Positions 1-9,069 of a DNA stretch of 64,000 bases are shown one piece after another (the stretch's first letter is position 1; the number at the start of each line of letters is the position of its first letter). Source of the stretch: CAVQRB01 sp963715055 (GTDB lineage Bacteria > Pseudomonadota > Alphaproteobacteria > Rhodobacterales > Rhodobacteraceae); contig CAVQRB010000021.1 of the NCBI GenBank assembly GCA_963715055.1, positions 54,918-118,917 of the forward strand, in the 5' to 3' direction. The position numbers and the translations under genes are program-made. Under the pieces are notes generated by a model. That model was not told where the DNA came from. It ran no database searches and saw nothing but the letters and a program-made list of their open reading frames with translations.

Positions 1-1
1 C

Positions 2-832
2 GATCGAAGCCATCTTTCGGCCCTTGAACTTGCGGCCTTGCTGCTGGCCACGGGGCTCTACCTCGGGCAGGTCTCCAATGCCTGCGCGCATGAACTCATC
101 CACCGCCCCGGCAGGCGGGAGCGCGCACTCGGGACAGCGATCTATTGCTCGATCCTGAACGGGCAGCACGTATCGGCGCATCTGCTGGTGCATCACGTGC
201 ACGCGGGCACGCCGCGCGATCCGAATTCCGCGCCGCTGGGCCGTGGCTTCTACCGCTACTTCCTAAAGGCGACGGGTGCCGAATTCCGGGCCGGCTGGGC
301 GGCGGAAGATCGGCGCAGGCAAGGCAGTGCGAAACGGTTGCATCCTTATGCGATCTATCTCGGAGGTGCCGCTCTGAGCCTCCTCCTCGCGGCCCTTCTG
401 TCCGGTCTTGCAGGCGTGCTGGCGCTTCTGGGCCTCAGCCTGCATGCCCATATGCAACTCCTGCTCTCGGACTACCTGCAACACTACGGGCTGCAGCGCC
501 GGACGGATCCGAAGGGCCGCATCGAACCGATGGGCCCGCAGCACAGCTGGAACGCCCCGCGCAGCTATTCGGCGGCGATGATGCTCAACGCACCGCTGCA
601 TTCGGACCATCACATGAACCCGGGCCGCGCCTTTCCCGACCTGCGGCACGACCCGGACACCATGCCGACGCTGCCCTATTCGGTGCCGGTGATGGGGGCC
701 ATCGCGCTTGTGCCACCGCTCTGGCGGCGTCTGATGGACCAGCGGGTGCGCGCCTGGTTGCCACCTCACGGCAATGTCACGGACCCGATCGACGCGACCT
801 CTGGCCGCGCCGAAGCCATTCTGTCAAAGTGA
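2..832 (+). CDS. AlkB-type alkane/fatty-acid monooxygenase, 3' part (5' end outside window)
   Basis: Membrane-bound non-heme di-iron hydroxylase or desaturase; family members hydroxylate terminal methyl groups of alkanes or related lipids using electrons from rubredoxin or ferredoxin. The frame is open to the left edge, so the N-terminus is missing; the first in-frame start codon is an internal TTG at 38. The histidine clusters of the AlkB family are present: HELIHR, HLLVHHVH, LQHYG and HSDHHMNPGR. A hydrophobic segment sits between the second and third clusters. Family assignment is strong; the substrate cannot be told from sequence, and fatty-acid or xylene-type relatives remain possible. 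The next gene begins 4 bases after the stop. Confidence 0.85.
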   Translation, partial: DRSHLSALELAALLLATGLYLGQVSNACAHELIHRPGRRERALGTAIYCSILNGQHVSAHLLVHHVHAGTPRDPNSAPLGRGFYRYFLKATGAEFRAGWAAEDRRRQGSAKRLHPYAIYLGGAALSLLLAALLSGLAGVLALLGLSLHAHMQLLLSDYLQHYGLQRRTDPKGRIEPMGPQHSWNAPRSYSAAMMLNAPLHSDHHMNPGRAFPDLRHDPDTMPTLPYSVPVMGAIALVPPLWRRLMDQRVRAWLPPHGNVTDPIDATSGRAEAILSK

Positions 833-836
833 TCGA

Positions 837-1250
837 ATGCACATCCGCCTGAAATCCATCCTGATAGTCGGAACCGGGCTTGCGATGCTCGCGGGCGCCG
901 GTCTTGCGGAGGTCCCGATGAGCGCGCAGGCCTTCGACGATTACACCCGTGGCAAGACCCTGTTCTACGGTCAGAACGGGCAGGCTTACGGGGCGGAGGA
1001 ATACCTCGACAATCGCCGCGTCAGATGGTCCTTCCTCGATGGCGAATGCAAGGAAGGCGCATGGTACGAGGAGGCCGGGCAGATCTGCTTTGTCTATGAG
1101 GACAATCCCGACCCGCAGTGCTGGACCTTCCGGATGACGCCGGGCGGGCTCAGCGCGCGCTTCGAAGACCTTCCGGATGCCACCGAACTTTACGAAGCAC
1201 AGGACATCGGCGAGGAAATGCTCTGCCTCGGGCCGCGCATCGGCGTCTGA
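837..1250 (+). CDS. Small secreted protein of unknown function
   Basis: A 137-residue protein I do not recognise at family level. Residues 1-24 form a clear signal peptide (basic start, hydrophobic core with LAMLAGAGLA). The mature part is acidic, with four cysteines (in ECKEG, QICFV, PQCWT and MLCLG), which could form two disulfides in the periplasm. The ATG at 837 is preferred because it directly starts the signal peptide; an upstream in-frame start at 774 would lie inside the preceding gene. It follows the AlkB-like gene by 4 bases and is probably co-transcribed with it. It may belong to the small periplasmic proteins common in roseobacters, but no function is inferred. Confidence 0.7.
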   Translation: MHIRLKSILIVGTGLAMLAGAGLAEVPMSAQAFDDYTRGKTLFYGQNGQAYGAEEYLDNRRVRWSFLDGECKEGAWYEEAGQICFVYEDNPDPQCWTFRMTPGGLSARFEDLPDATELYEAQDIGEEMLCLGPRIGV

Positions 1251-1254
1251 CGTT

Positions 1255-2796
1255 TCAGAAGAGCGTGCCCTGTTCGGGCGGCTTGCTGCCCGGCTTTCTA
1301 GGCACGCTCCTGCCGCCTACCGTCACGCGGCCATCGACGAATTGCAACTCCAGCGACGCGGCCGACCGGGCCGCCTCCACACCCGTTATCACGGCACCCT
1401 CGCTGCGCACCACCGCAAAGCCGCGCTCCAGCGTGGCCTCATAGCCCAGGGTGAGCCGGAGCCTCTCCATCGCATCGAGCTTGCGCCGCTGGGTCGCGAC
1501 GTTTCGCTGCCCGGCCTCGGACAGGCGTTGCACCACCTGCGCGAAGGCCTTCGTCCGGCGCTCCTGCTCCTGCTTCAGGACCGCAGGCCGGAACCGCTTG
1601 GCTTGCGTTGCGTAAAGGTCCCTTTTTGCCGACAGCGCCCGCGCCAGCGCAGGCTCAAGCCGCGCCGCGAGATCGCGCAGCCGCCGCCGGTCGGTCTCAA
1701 GGGCGCGGCGCAGGGTGCCGGGGCGCAGGCTGCCGCTCATGTCCGCGAGCCTCAGCTTGCGCCGCTGCACGCCGGCGATCAGAGCAGGCCCGAGGCGCAT
1801 CGCGGCCATGTCGAGCTTCTGGCGCGGCGTGTCGAGCAGCGTCTCCACCCGCGGCAGGGCACGCGCCACATCGCGCAGACGCTGGCCACGCCGGGTCAGC
1901 CCCTGGCTGAGCGCCTGCCGCATCCGTGCGTCCTGCCCGTCGAGCCAGGCGATGAGTTCGTGGCGCACCGGCACCGCCAGTTCCGCCGCAGCCGTCGGCG
2001 TCGGCGCGCGCATGTCGGAGACGTAATCGATCAGCGTCGTGTCCGTCTCGTGACCAACGGCCGAAATCAACGGGATAACCGAGGCCGCCGCTGCGCGGGC
2101 AACGATCTCCTCGTTGAACCCCCAGAGATCCTCGACTGACCCGCCACCGCGCGCAACGATGATCAGGTCCGGCCGAGGCAGGCCACCGCCTGCAGACAGC
2201 GCGTTGAAACCGGTAATGGCGCGCGCGACCTCCTCGGCGCATTTCGCCCCCTGCACGGCCACCGGCCAGATCAGCACCTTGCGCGGAAAGCGGTCGCGCA
2301 ACCGGTGCAGGATGTCGCGGATCACTGCGCCGGTGGGCGAGGTCACGACGCCGATGATCTCGGGCAGATAAGGCAAGGGTTTCTTGCGCGCGGGATCGAA
2401 AAGCCCTTCAGCCTCCAGCATCTTCTTGCGCTTTTCCAGCAGCGCCATCAGCGCGCCCTGCCCCGCGACCGCCACTTCGTCGACATTCATGTTGTATTTC
2501 GACTGTGCGCCGTAGGCCGTGATGCGCCCGGTCACGACAACCTCCAGCCCCTCTTCCGGGATCACGCTGAGGCCTGCGACCTGCCCTTTCCACGTGGTGC
2601 AGGCAAGCTGGTTCCTGTCATCTTTGATGTCGTAATACATATGCCCCGAGCGCGCCCGGATCACCCGACTCACCTCGCCACGCACGCGGATGCGGCCGAA
2701 TTCGTCCTCCAGCGTACGTTTGACCGCACCGGAGATTTCGCTGACGGTATATTCCGGCGTGTTCTGCCCCGGCGCGGGGTCGTCGAGCAGGTCCAT
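1255..2796 (-). CDS. xseA: Exodeoxyribonuclease VII large subunit
   Basis: Large subunit of ExoVII, which degrades single-stranded DNA to oligonucleotides in mismatch repair and recombination together with XseB. About 513 residues from the ATG at 2796. That start begins the conserved N-terminal OB-fold (VSEISGAVKRTLE, then VRGEVS) and has a purine-rich site upstream; an earlier start at 2844 adds only a non-conserved tail. Family hallmarks include GVVTSPTGAVIRDI, LIIVARGGGSVEDLWGFNEE and AVGHETDTTLIDYVSD, followed by a long helical C-terminal region. Its stop lies 4 bases from that of the preceding plus-strand gene (convergent), and it is divergent from purD. Confidence 0.97.
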   Translation of the reverse strand: MDLLDDPAPGQNTPEYTVSEISGAVKRTLEDEFGRIRVRGEVSRVIRARSGHMYYDIKDDRNQLACTTWKGQVAGLSVIPEEGLEVVVTGRITAYGAQSKYNMNVDEVAVAGQGALMALLEKRKKMLEAEGLFDPARKKPLPYLPEIIGVVTSPTGAVIRDILHRLRDRFPRKVLIWPVAVQGAKCAEEVARAITGFNALSAGGGLPRPDLIIVARGGGSVEDLWGFNEEIVARAAAASVIPLISAVGHETDTTLIDYVSDMRAPTPTAAAELAVPVRHELIAWLDGQDARMRQALSQGLTRRGQRLRDVARALPRVETLLDTPRQKLDMAAMRLGPALIAGVQRRKLRLADMSGSLRPGTLRRALETDRRRLRDLAARLEPALARALSAKRDLYATQAKRFRPAVLKQEQERRTKAFAQVVQRLSEAGQRNVATQRRKLDAMERLRLTLGYEATLERGFAVVRSEGAVITGVEAARSAASLELQFVDGRVTVGGRSVPRKPGSKPPEQGTLF

Positions 2797-2876
2797 GAGC
2801 CCTCTGGTGTTGTGTCGCAGTACCGGGCAGCTTAGAACGCGCAAAGCCCAAGGCCAAGCAGATCAGGAGCCCGCAC

Positions 2877-4142
<1,266 letters not shown>

Positions 4143-4165
4143 CCCGCAAATCGTCTGGCAGATGC

Positions 4166-4912
4166 TCAGTCGGCACAGGACATGGCCTTTGCGAAACCTA
4201 CCCGGCTGGTGTCCCGCCCGAGCGTTTCGACCTCGAAATCCTCGCCTTCGAACCTGACCGCGACAAGATCCGACCAGTCCGCGCTCGCAAGGATCATCTC
4301 CGGCCTCGTCCCGCAGGTCCGTATGCCACCTGCGATATCGCGCTCGCCGATCCGGTGGTTTGTGAAACCAGGCAAATCCGCCAGCGCGATCAGCCGTCCT
4401 TGCGCAAAGCGCCAGAGCCGCAGGGTCTTGGCCAGATGCGGCCGGTCGATATAGGCGATCTCCATCACGCCGTCGCCATCGAGGTCCGCGGCCCCCAGCG
4501 GGGCAAGCCAGCGAAACCGCGTCCCGATGTAGGGGGTGGCATCTATACGACCGGTTGCGCCAAAGATGGCGAGGCGTGCGCCGCGTCGTTGGTCGCTTTC
4601 CACCGTGATCACTTCCGGCGCGCCATCGCCGTCGAGATCCACAAGCCGCGGCACGGTATCCTCGAAGACGGAGGTCTCCGGCAGATCAAAACGACGCAAT
4701 GCGCCCGTGTCCAGCAGCAGAATGAGGCTGCCATACTCGATGTCATCGCCGAGCACGGCGTGGGCATAACGGGTGGTGGGCGCATCGTAGCGCGCCTCGA
4801 CGATGGTTTGGGCTGCTACCTGCTGCGCCTGCAAGAAGCACAGCACCAGAAGCGCGCGGCGGGCAAGACGGTGACAGAGGCCAGCGGCCCGACGCCGCGC
4901 CCTTGGGATCAT
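4166..4912 (-). CDS. Secreted FG-GAP/VCBS-like repeat protein
   Basis: A 248-residue protein with an arginine-rich start and a hydrophobic stretch ending in VAAQ, typical of a signal peptide. The mature part has beta-propeller-like repeats with calcium-binding-type loops: LVDLDGDGAPEVITV and AADLDGDGVMEIAYID. Such repeats form integrin-like propellers outside the cytoplasm. The exact role is unknown; related proteins in Rhodobacterales are annotated only as VCBS repeat proteins. Its ATG overlaps the stop of the upstream ferredoxin gene (ATGA), suggesting translational coupling, an odd pairing of a cytoplasmic electron carrier with a secreted protein. Confidence 0.75.
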   Translation of the reverse strand: MIPRARRRAAGLCHRLARRALLVLCFLQAQQVAAQTIVEARYDAPTTRYAHAVLGDDIEYGSLILLLDTGALRRFDLPETSVFEDTVPRLVDLDGDGAPEVITVESDQRRGARLAIFGATGRIDATPYIGTRFRWLAPLGAADLDGDGVMEIAYIDRPHLAKTLRLWRFAQGRLIALADLPGFTNHRIGERDIAGGIRTCGTRPEMILASADWSDLVAVRFEGEDFEVETLGRDTSRVGFAKAMSCAD

Positions 4913-5235
4913 CAGATCTGTTTTTCGGGCATCTGCACGACGAGCCCGTCGAGCGCATCGGTGACCTTCAGCTGGCAGGTCAGGCGGGAGCGCTGGGGGT
5001 CCGGCTGATAGGCGAAATCGAGCATGTCTTCTTCCATATCCTCCTTGGGCGGCAGCTTGCCGACCCAGGCCGGATCAACGTAGACATGGCAGGTCGAACA
5101 GGCGCAGGCACCGCCGCAATCGGCCTCGATGCCGGGAATGTTGTTGTCGCGCGCGCCTTCCATGACCGTCAGGCCATTGGCCACCTCGACAACATGCTGC
5201 TTGCCGCCGTGTTCGATGTAAGTGATTTTTGCCAC
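4912..5235 (-). CDS. 2Fe-2S ferredoxin
   Basis: A 107-residue adrenodoxin/ISC-type [2Fe-2S] ferredoxin, a soluble electron carrier for cytochromes P450 or Fe-S cluster assembly. Cluster ligands are C40, C46, C49 (in CGGACACSTCH) and C87 (RSRLTCQLK), the vertebrate-type spacing CX5CX2CX37C. I chose the GTG at 5235, which gives the canonical start VAKITYIEHGG (read as M), with AAGGGA upstream; in-frame ATGs further upstream only add non-conserved sequence. Its stop overlaps the start of the FG-GAP-like gene. Upstream lies the divergent LexA-box promoter. Confidence 0.93.
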   Translation of the reverse strand: MAKITYIEHGGKQHVVEVANGLTVMEGARDNNIPGIEADCGGACACSTCHVYVDPAWVGKLPPKEDMEEDMLDFAYQPDPQRSRLTCQLKVTDALDGLVVQMPEKQI

Positions 5236-5324
5236 GTTTCCGTATCCCTTCATAATCCGTCGAGGCCTTCTACCGGGCGCATATAGGCCGCGCCAGCCCG
5301 TTTTTCGAGACGGAAGATTTGCAT

Positions 5325-5357
5325 TTGCGGAAACTCCAGAATGTTCTATATTTGTTC
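5325..5357 (+). promoter_or_regulatory. SOS promoter with LexA box
   Basis: A perfect alphaproteobacterial LexA site, GTTC-N7-GTTC, lies at 5343-5357. The spacer contains TATATT (5347-5352), which can act as a -10 box with TTGCGG (5325-5330) as -35 at a 16-base spacing, so LexA would cover the -10. Transcription would start around 5359, at the ATG at 5360, so the message would be nearly leaderless. The match to the known consensus is exact; promoter use is inferred. Confidence 0.7.
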
Positions 5358-5359
5358 TC

Positions 5360-5767
5360 ATGCCTGTGATCCATTCCCCTCATTCCCGGCACAGCAGGGC
5401 CCGCGCCGCTTCCTGGCCGCGCCCGCCCTCCTGTCTCGTGGCGGCCCGTCTCGAAGAGCCTTTCGAGAATGCGCGTATCGCGGTGGCCGGGCTGGTGATC
5501 CTGCGCCAGCGGCCCGGCACCGCGAAAGGCGTGATCTTTCTCACGCTGGAGGACGAAACCGGGGTCGTGAACGTCATCGTCTGGCGGCACATATACGAGC
5601 GGTTTCGCCGTGCGGTGATCGCGGGGCGCATGCTGCGGGTCACGGGCCGGTTGCAGCGGGCGCATTCGGTGACCCATGTGCTGGCGGAAGTGATCGAGGA
5701 CATCTCGCCGCTGCTCGACACGCTGACGGCACCGGAACGGCTGGGCAACCCCGTCGGGGAGCGTTAA
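5360..5767 (+). CDS. Orphan DnaE2-type C-terminal OB-fold protein (SOS-linked)
   Basis: 135 residues from the ATG at 5360, two bases after the LexA box. From about residue 35 the protein matches the OB-fold at the C-terminus of the error-prone polymerase DnaE2: VAGLVILRQRPGTAKGVIFL, TLEDETGVVNVIVW, a basic RFRRAVIAGRMLRVTGRLQR strand region, and a final EVIEDISPLL. The polymerase and PHP domains are absent. The first 30 residues are proline/arginine/serine-rich and not recognisable. The simplest reading is a deletion remnant of an imuA-imuB-dnaE2 cassette in which the SOS promoter was joined to the last domain. Because the frame is intact it might still be expressed as a small nucleic-acid-binding protein. 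Confidence 0.65.
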   Translation: MPVIHSPHSRHSRARAASWPRPPSCLVAARLEEPFENARIAVAGLVILRQRPGTAKGVIFLTLEDETGVVNVIVWRHIYERFRRAVIAGRMLRVTGRLQRAHSVTHVLAEVIEDISPLLDTLTAPERLGNPVGER

Positions 5768-5794
5768 TCTGCCGCCAGATCCAACAGCCGGCAG

Positions 5795-6232
5795 ATGGGC
5801 GTGACGCAGCAAAGACCTTCCCTGACACTGGTTTGCGTCGTTGCCCTTGGGGCGCTGGCGCTTCCTGGCTGTGCGCCGTCACCCGTTCCACCGGAGCAAG
5901 GCTTCACGCCTGCCGCATCCGCCATGAGCGCGCCACCTGGCGCCATCGGGGACCGTTGCTGGGACAAGATCGAGACCCCCGCCCTCAGCCCGCCGCAAGT
6001 GCGCTGGATCGAACTCGTCTGCCCAGAAGACCGGACGCCGGAGTTCGTGGCCTCCCTGCAGCGGGCCCTTGCCGCCCGGGGCGACTACGCAGGCGAGATC
6101 ACCGGGACGATCGGCCCGCAGACCGAGGCGGCGATTACCCGCTACCAGGCCCGCATCGGCACCGGCGGAACCGCCCTGAGCACAGAGAGCGCTGAGCGGC
6201 TTGGACTCATTCCGAGAAAACCAACCCTCTGA
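5795..6232 (+). CDS. Peptidoglycan-binding lipoprotein
   Basis: 145 residues. A hydrophobic signal ends in the lipobox LPGC (residues 23-26), so the protein is predicted to be lipidated and membrane-anchored. The C-terminal half is a PG_binding_1-like helical domain: LQRALAARGDYAGEITGTIG, then PQTEAAITRYQARIG. It probably tethers or recognises the cell wall. It starts 28 bases after the orphan OB-fold gene and may share its transcript. Roseobacter genomes carry many such small lipoproteins; no specific partner is evident. Confidence 0.8.
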   Translation: MGVTQQRPSLTLVCVVALGALALPGCAPSPVPPEQGFTPAASAMSAPPGAIGDRCWDKIETPALSPPQVRWIELVCPEDRTPEFVASLQRALAARGDYAGEITGTIGPQTEAAITRYQARIGTGGTALSTESAERLGLIPRKPTL

Positions 6233-6276
6233 CGCCCCGATCTGCGACGTCTCGGAGCATTGCCTTTGCTCGTAAT

Positions 6277-6305
6277 GAAAAAGGGCGCCACCGCGGGGCG
6301 CCCTC
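6277..6305 (-). terminator. Rho-independent terminator of the degP operon
   Basis: On the minus strand an AGGGCGCC / GGCGCCCT stem with a 7-base loop is followed by five T residues, 25 bases past the degP stop. The plus-strand lipoprotein gene converges on it. Confidence 0.8.
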
Positions 6306-6329
6306 TGATCGTTTCCTGCTCGTGCAGGG

Positions 6330-7796
6330 TCATTCTTCCAGGGAGAGCGCCACGAAACGCGGATCGCCCGCCCGGCGCACTAGCAACAGAAGCGACTTGC
6401 GACCGGCGTCCTGCGCGGCCTTCACGCGCTCCTCCAGTTCCGCAATGCTCGTCACCTTCTGCTGGCCCGCCTCGGTCACGATGTCGCCGACACGCAGACC
6501 TTTCTCGAAGGCTTCCGAGGTCTCGTCGACGGCTGTAACCGCAAGACCTTCCATGTCGGCTTCGACACCAAGCTCCGCGCGCATCTCTTCGGTGAGTGTG
6601 GAAAGGGTCATGCCGAGCAGGTCCTTGGCTTCCGGCCCTGCCTCCGCATCAGGCCCCTGTGCCACGGCAGGCACAGCACCTTCCGCTTCTTCGCGGCGGC
6701 CCAGCGTCACCGCCAGCGTCTTGGACACACCCTCGCGCATCACGATCACCTCGACGGATTCGCCGACCGGGCTGTTACCGACGCGGCGCACGAGACCGCG
6801 GGTGTCGGCTACATCGTTGCCCGCGAAGCTGATGATGACATCCCCGGCTTCCATTCCGGCGTCCTTGGCAGGGCCGTCGGGCACATCGGTCACCAGCGCC
6901 CCGGCGGCCGAGGCCAGACCCATGGCTTCCGCCACGTCCTCCGTCACGTCCTGGATGCGCACGCCGAGCCAACCGCGACGGGTCTCGCCAAATTCCTTCA
7001 GCTGGTCGACAACGCTCGTGACCACATTCGAGGCCATCGAGAAACCGATGCCGATGGAGCCACCGTTGGGCGACAGGATGGCCGTGTTCACCCCGATGAC
7101 CTCGCCGTCCATGTTGAAGAGCGGCCCGCCCGAGTTGCCCCGGTTGATGGCGGCGTCGGTCTGGATGTAGTCGTCATAGGTGCCGCTGAGTTCACGGTTG
7201 CGCGCTGATACGATGCCGGCGGACACGGAAAAGCCCTGACCGAGCGGGTTGCCCATGGCGATGACCCAATCTCCCACGCGCGCCGTGTCGCTGTTGCCGA
7301 AGCTGACGAAAGGCAACGCATCCTCGCTTTCCACCTTGAGAAGGGCGATGTCGGTGTTTGGATCGGTGCCGATGACTTCGGCTTTCAGTTCCTCGCCGTT
7401 GAAGAATTCAACAAGGATTTCGTCCGCGCCCTCGATGACGTGGTTGTTGGTGACCACGAACCCATCCTCGGAAATCACGAAGCCCGACCCCAGCGCCGAA
7501 GACCGGCGCGGGCGGTCGCCCTCGCCGTTGTTGCGGTCACGAAAGAAATCCTCGAAGGGCGAGCCTTCGGGCACGATACCCTGCGGGCCGGTGCGGCCTT
7601 CAACGGTCGTGGAGGTGGTGATGTTCACCACCGAAGGGCTGATCTTTTCGGCAAGCGGCGCAAGGCTGGCCTGCTGAGCGGATGCGGCCAGCGGATAAAG
7701 CGCCATCACCAGCAGCGTCAACACGGCAAGGGCCATAAGGCGTATCTGTGCGGCGGGAACAGCGGAACTCGATAGAGCTATCGATCTCGAATGCAT
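6330..7796 (-). CDS. degP: Periplasmic Do/DegP-family serine protease-chaperone
   Basis: 488-residue HtrA-family protease that degrades misfolded envelope proteins. The ATG at 7796 is chosen because it has an AGGAGA site 7 bases upstream and starts the signal peptide (residues 1-40, ending AASAQ); the frame is open further upstream but without conserved residues. The catalytic triad is H119 (VTNNHVI), D149 (NTDIALLKV) and S222 (GNSGGPLF). Two PDZ domains follow (RRGWLGVRIQDV and a more divergent C-terminal one starting near LLGMTLSTL). It is the last gene of the hflK-hflC-DUF2065-degP group, a common order in alphaproteobacteria linking membrane-protein quality control to periplasmic proteolysis. 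Confidence 0.96.
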   Translation of the reverse strand: MHSRSIALSSSAVPAAQIRLMALAVLTLLVMALYPLAASAQQASLAPLAEKISPSVVNITTSTTVEGRTGPQGIVPEGSPFEDFFRDRNNGEGDRPRRSSALGSGFVISEDGFVVTNNHVIEGADEILVEFFNGEELKAEVIGTDPNTDIALLKVESEDALPFVSFGNSDTARVGDWVIAMGNPLGQGFSVSAGIVSARNRELSGTYDDYIQTDAAINRGNSGGPLFNMDGEVIGVNTAILSPNGGSIGIGFSMASNVVTSVVDQLKEFGETRRGWLGVRIQDVTEDVAEAMGLASAAGALVTDVPDGPAKDAGMEAGDVIISFAGNDVADTRGLVRRVGNSPVGESVEVIVMREGVSKTLAVTLGRREEAEGAVPAVAQGPDAEAGPEAKDLLGMTLSTLTEEMRAELGVEADMEGLAVTAVDETSEAFEKGLRVGDIVTEAGQQKVTSIAELEERVKAAQDAGRKSLLLLVRRAGDPRFVALSLEE

Positions 7797-7978
7797 TCTA
7801 AGTCTCCTGACTTTCGTAGTCCGGGCCGGGGGCCGGTCTGGGCATGTGACCATGCATCGACAATGACTCCGGCCACGCGGTCGATCAACGTGAAAGATGG
7901 GACGCATGCAGAGAGTTTCAACACAGCATTACGAATGTGTGAAGGCTCCGCGCGCATCGGCGCAACTTTTCTGCGAGA

Positions 7979-8179
7979 TCACCCGATACCAAGCTGAAAC
8001 GCGATCCAGACGAGAATCAGGCCCGAAACAATGGTGAGCAGACCCACCTGACGCACCGCCGAGGCAGGCAGACTGCGCAGGATTTCCAGCATGCGCTCCA
8101 CAAGCGAAGGGGCCAGCGCATAGGCCAGCCCCTCCACGATCAATACCAGCCCGAGGGCGAGCAAGACGAAGCTCATCAA
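7979..8179 (-). CDS. DUF2065 (YjeT-like) small membrane protein
   Basis: 66 residues with two hydrophobic helices (residues 1-20 and 44-64) separated by a short amphipathic stretch, characteristic of DUF2065/YjeT. The start codon overlaps the hflC stop (ATGA), so it is translationally coupled to hflC. The family regularly sits beside hflKC, but its function is not established. Confidence 0.85.
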   Translation of the reverse strand: MMSFVLLALGLVLIVEGLAYALAPSLVERMLEILRSLPASAVRQVGLLTIVSGLILVWIAFQLGIG

Positions 8180-9069
8180 TCGCCCTCGACGGACCGTGAA
8201 CCCTGATCGCTCTTGAGATAGTTGAAAAATTCGCTGTCCGGCGACATCACCATCGTGGAGTTCTCTCCCTTGAGCGACAGTTCATAGGCCGCAAGCGAGC
8301 GGTAAAACTCGAAGAACTCCGGGTCCTGGTTGTAGGCCTCGGCGAAAATTCTGTTTCGTTCCGCGTCGGCCTCACCCTCGATAATGCGCGCATCGCGGCG
8401 GGCCTCCGAGAGGATCTCCTCGTAGGTACGGTCTGCAAGGGCCGTGACCCGCTGCGCCGCCTCGCGACCACGCGCCCGCTCGTCGGTCGCCTCACGTTCC
8501 CGTTCCGCGATCATCCGCTGCAGCGTCGCATCGAAGTTCTGCTCCGGCAGGTTGGTCTGGCGCAGGCGCACATCTACGACAGAGAGGCCGAGCGCTTCAG
8601 CGCGGCTGTCCACGCGCTGGCGGATGTCCTCCATCAGCGCCGAGCGCTCCGGCGACAGGATGGTGTTCGATGTCACACCATCAGAGCCGAGCACCGCGCG
8701 GATCTGACCGTTGAGAATATCATCGAGCTGGATCGCGGCCTGACGCTCGCCGTCGGCGCCAAGGGCTTGGCGGAACTGTACGATATCGTCGATCCGGTAG
8801 AGCACGAAGGCATCGACCACCAGACGCCGGTCATCGGCGGGTGTCACCTCAATGGTGTCTGTTTCAAGAGAAAGAATCCGGTCCTCAAAGCGCACGACCT
8901 CGTCGAGGATAGGCAGCTTGAAGCCGATGCCCGGTTCATAGCGTTCCTGCTTGATCTGACCGAAGCGCAGCACCAGAGCCTTTTCGCGCTCGTCCACGAT
9001 GAAGATGGAAGACAGCACACCGACGATCGCGATCACCAGGATCGGGATAAGATAATTCGCGGCCCGCAT
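8176..9069 (-). CDS. hflC: HflC, SPFH-domain modulator of FtsH
   Basis: 297 residues. An N-terminal membrane anchor (residues 5-24) is followed by a prohibitin/SPFH domain (VDEREKALVLRFGQIKQ; DDRRLVVDAFVLYRI) and a coiled region rich in E, R and A (EREREATDERARGREAAQR). HflC with HflK forms a large cage around the FtsH protease and adjusts proteolysis of membrane proteins. Its start overlaps the hflK stop by one base, indicating coupled translation, and DUF2065 overlaps its own stop. Normal length, no defects. Confidence 0.97.
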   Translation of the reverse strand: MRAANYLIPILVIAIVGVLSSIFIVDEREKALVLRFGQIKQERYEPGIGFKLPILDEVVRFEDRILSLETDTIEVTPADDRRLVVDAFVLYRIDDIVQFRQALGADGERQAAIQLDDILNGQIRAVLGSDGVTSNTILSPERSALMEDIRQRVDSRAEALGLSVVDVRLRQTNLPEQNFDATLQRMIAEREREATDERARGREAAQRVTALADRTYEEILSEARRDARIIEGEADAERNRIFAEAYNQDPEFFEFYRSLAAYELSLKGENSTMVMSPDSEFFNYLKSDQGSRSVEGD

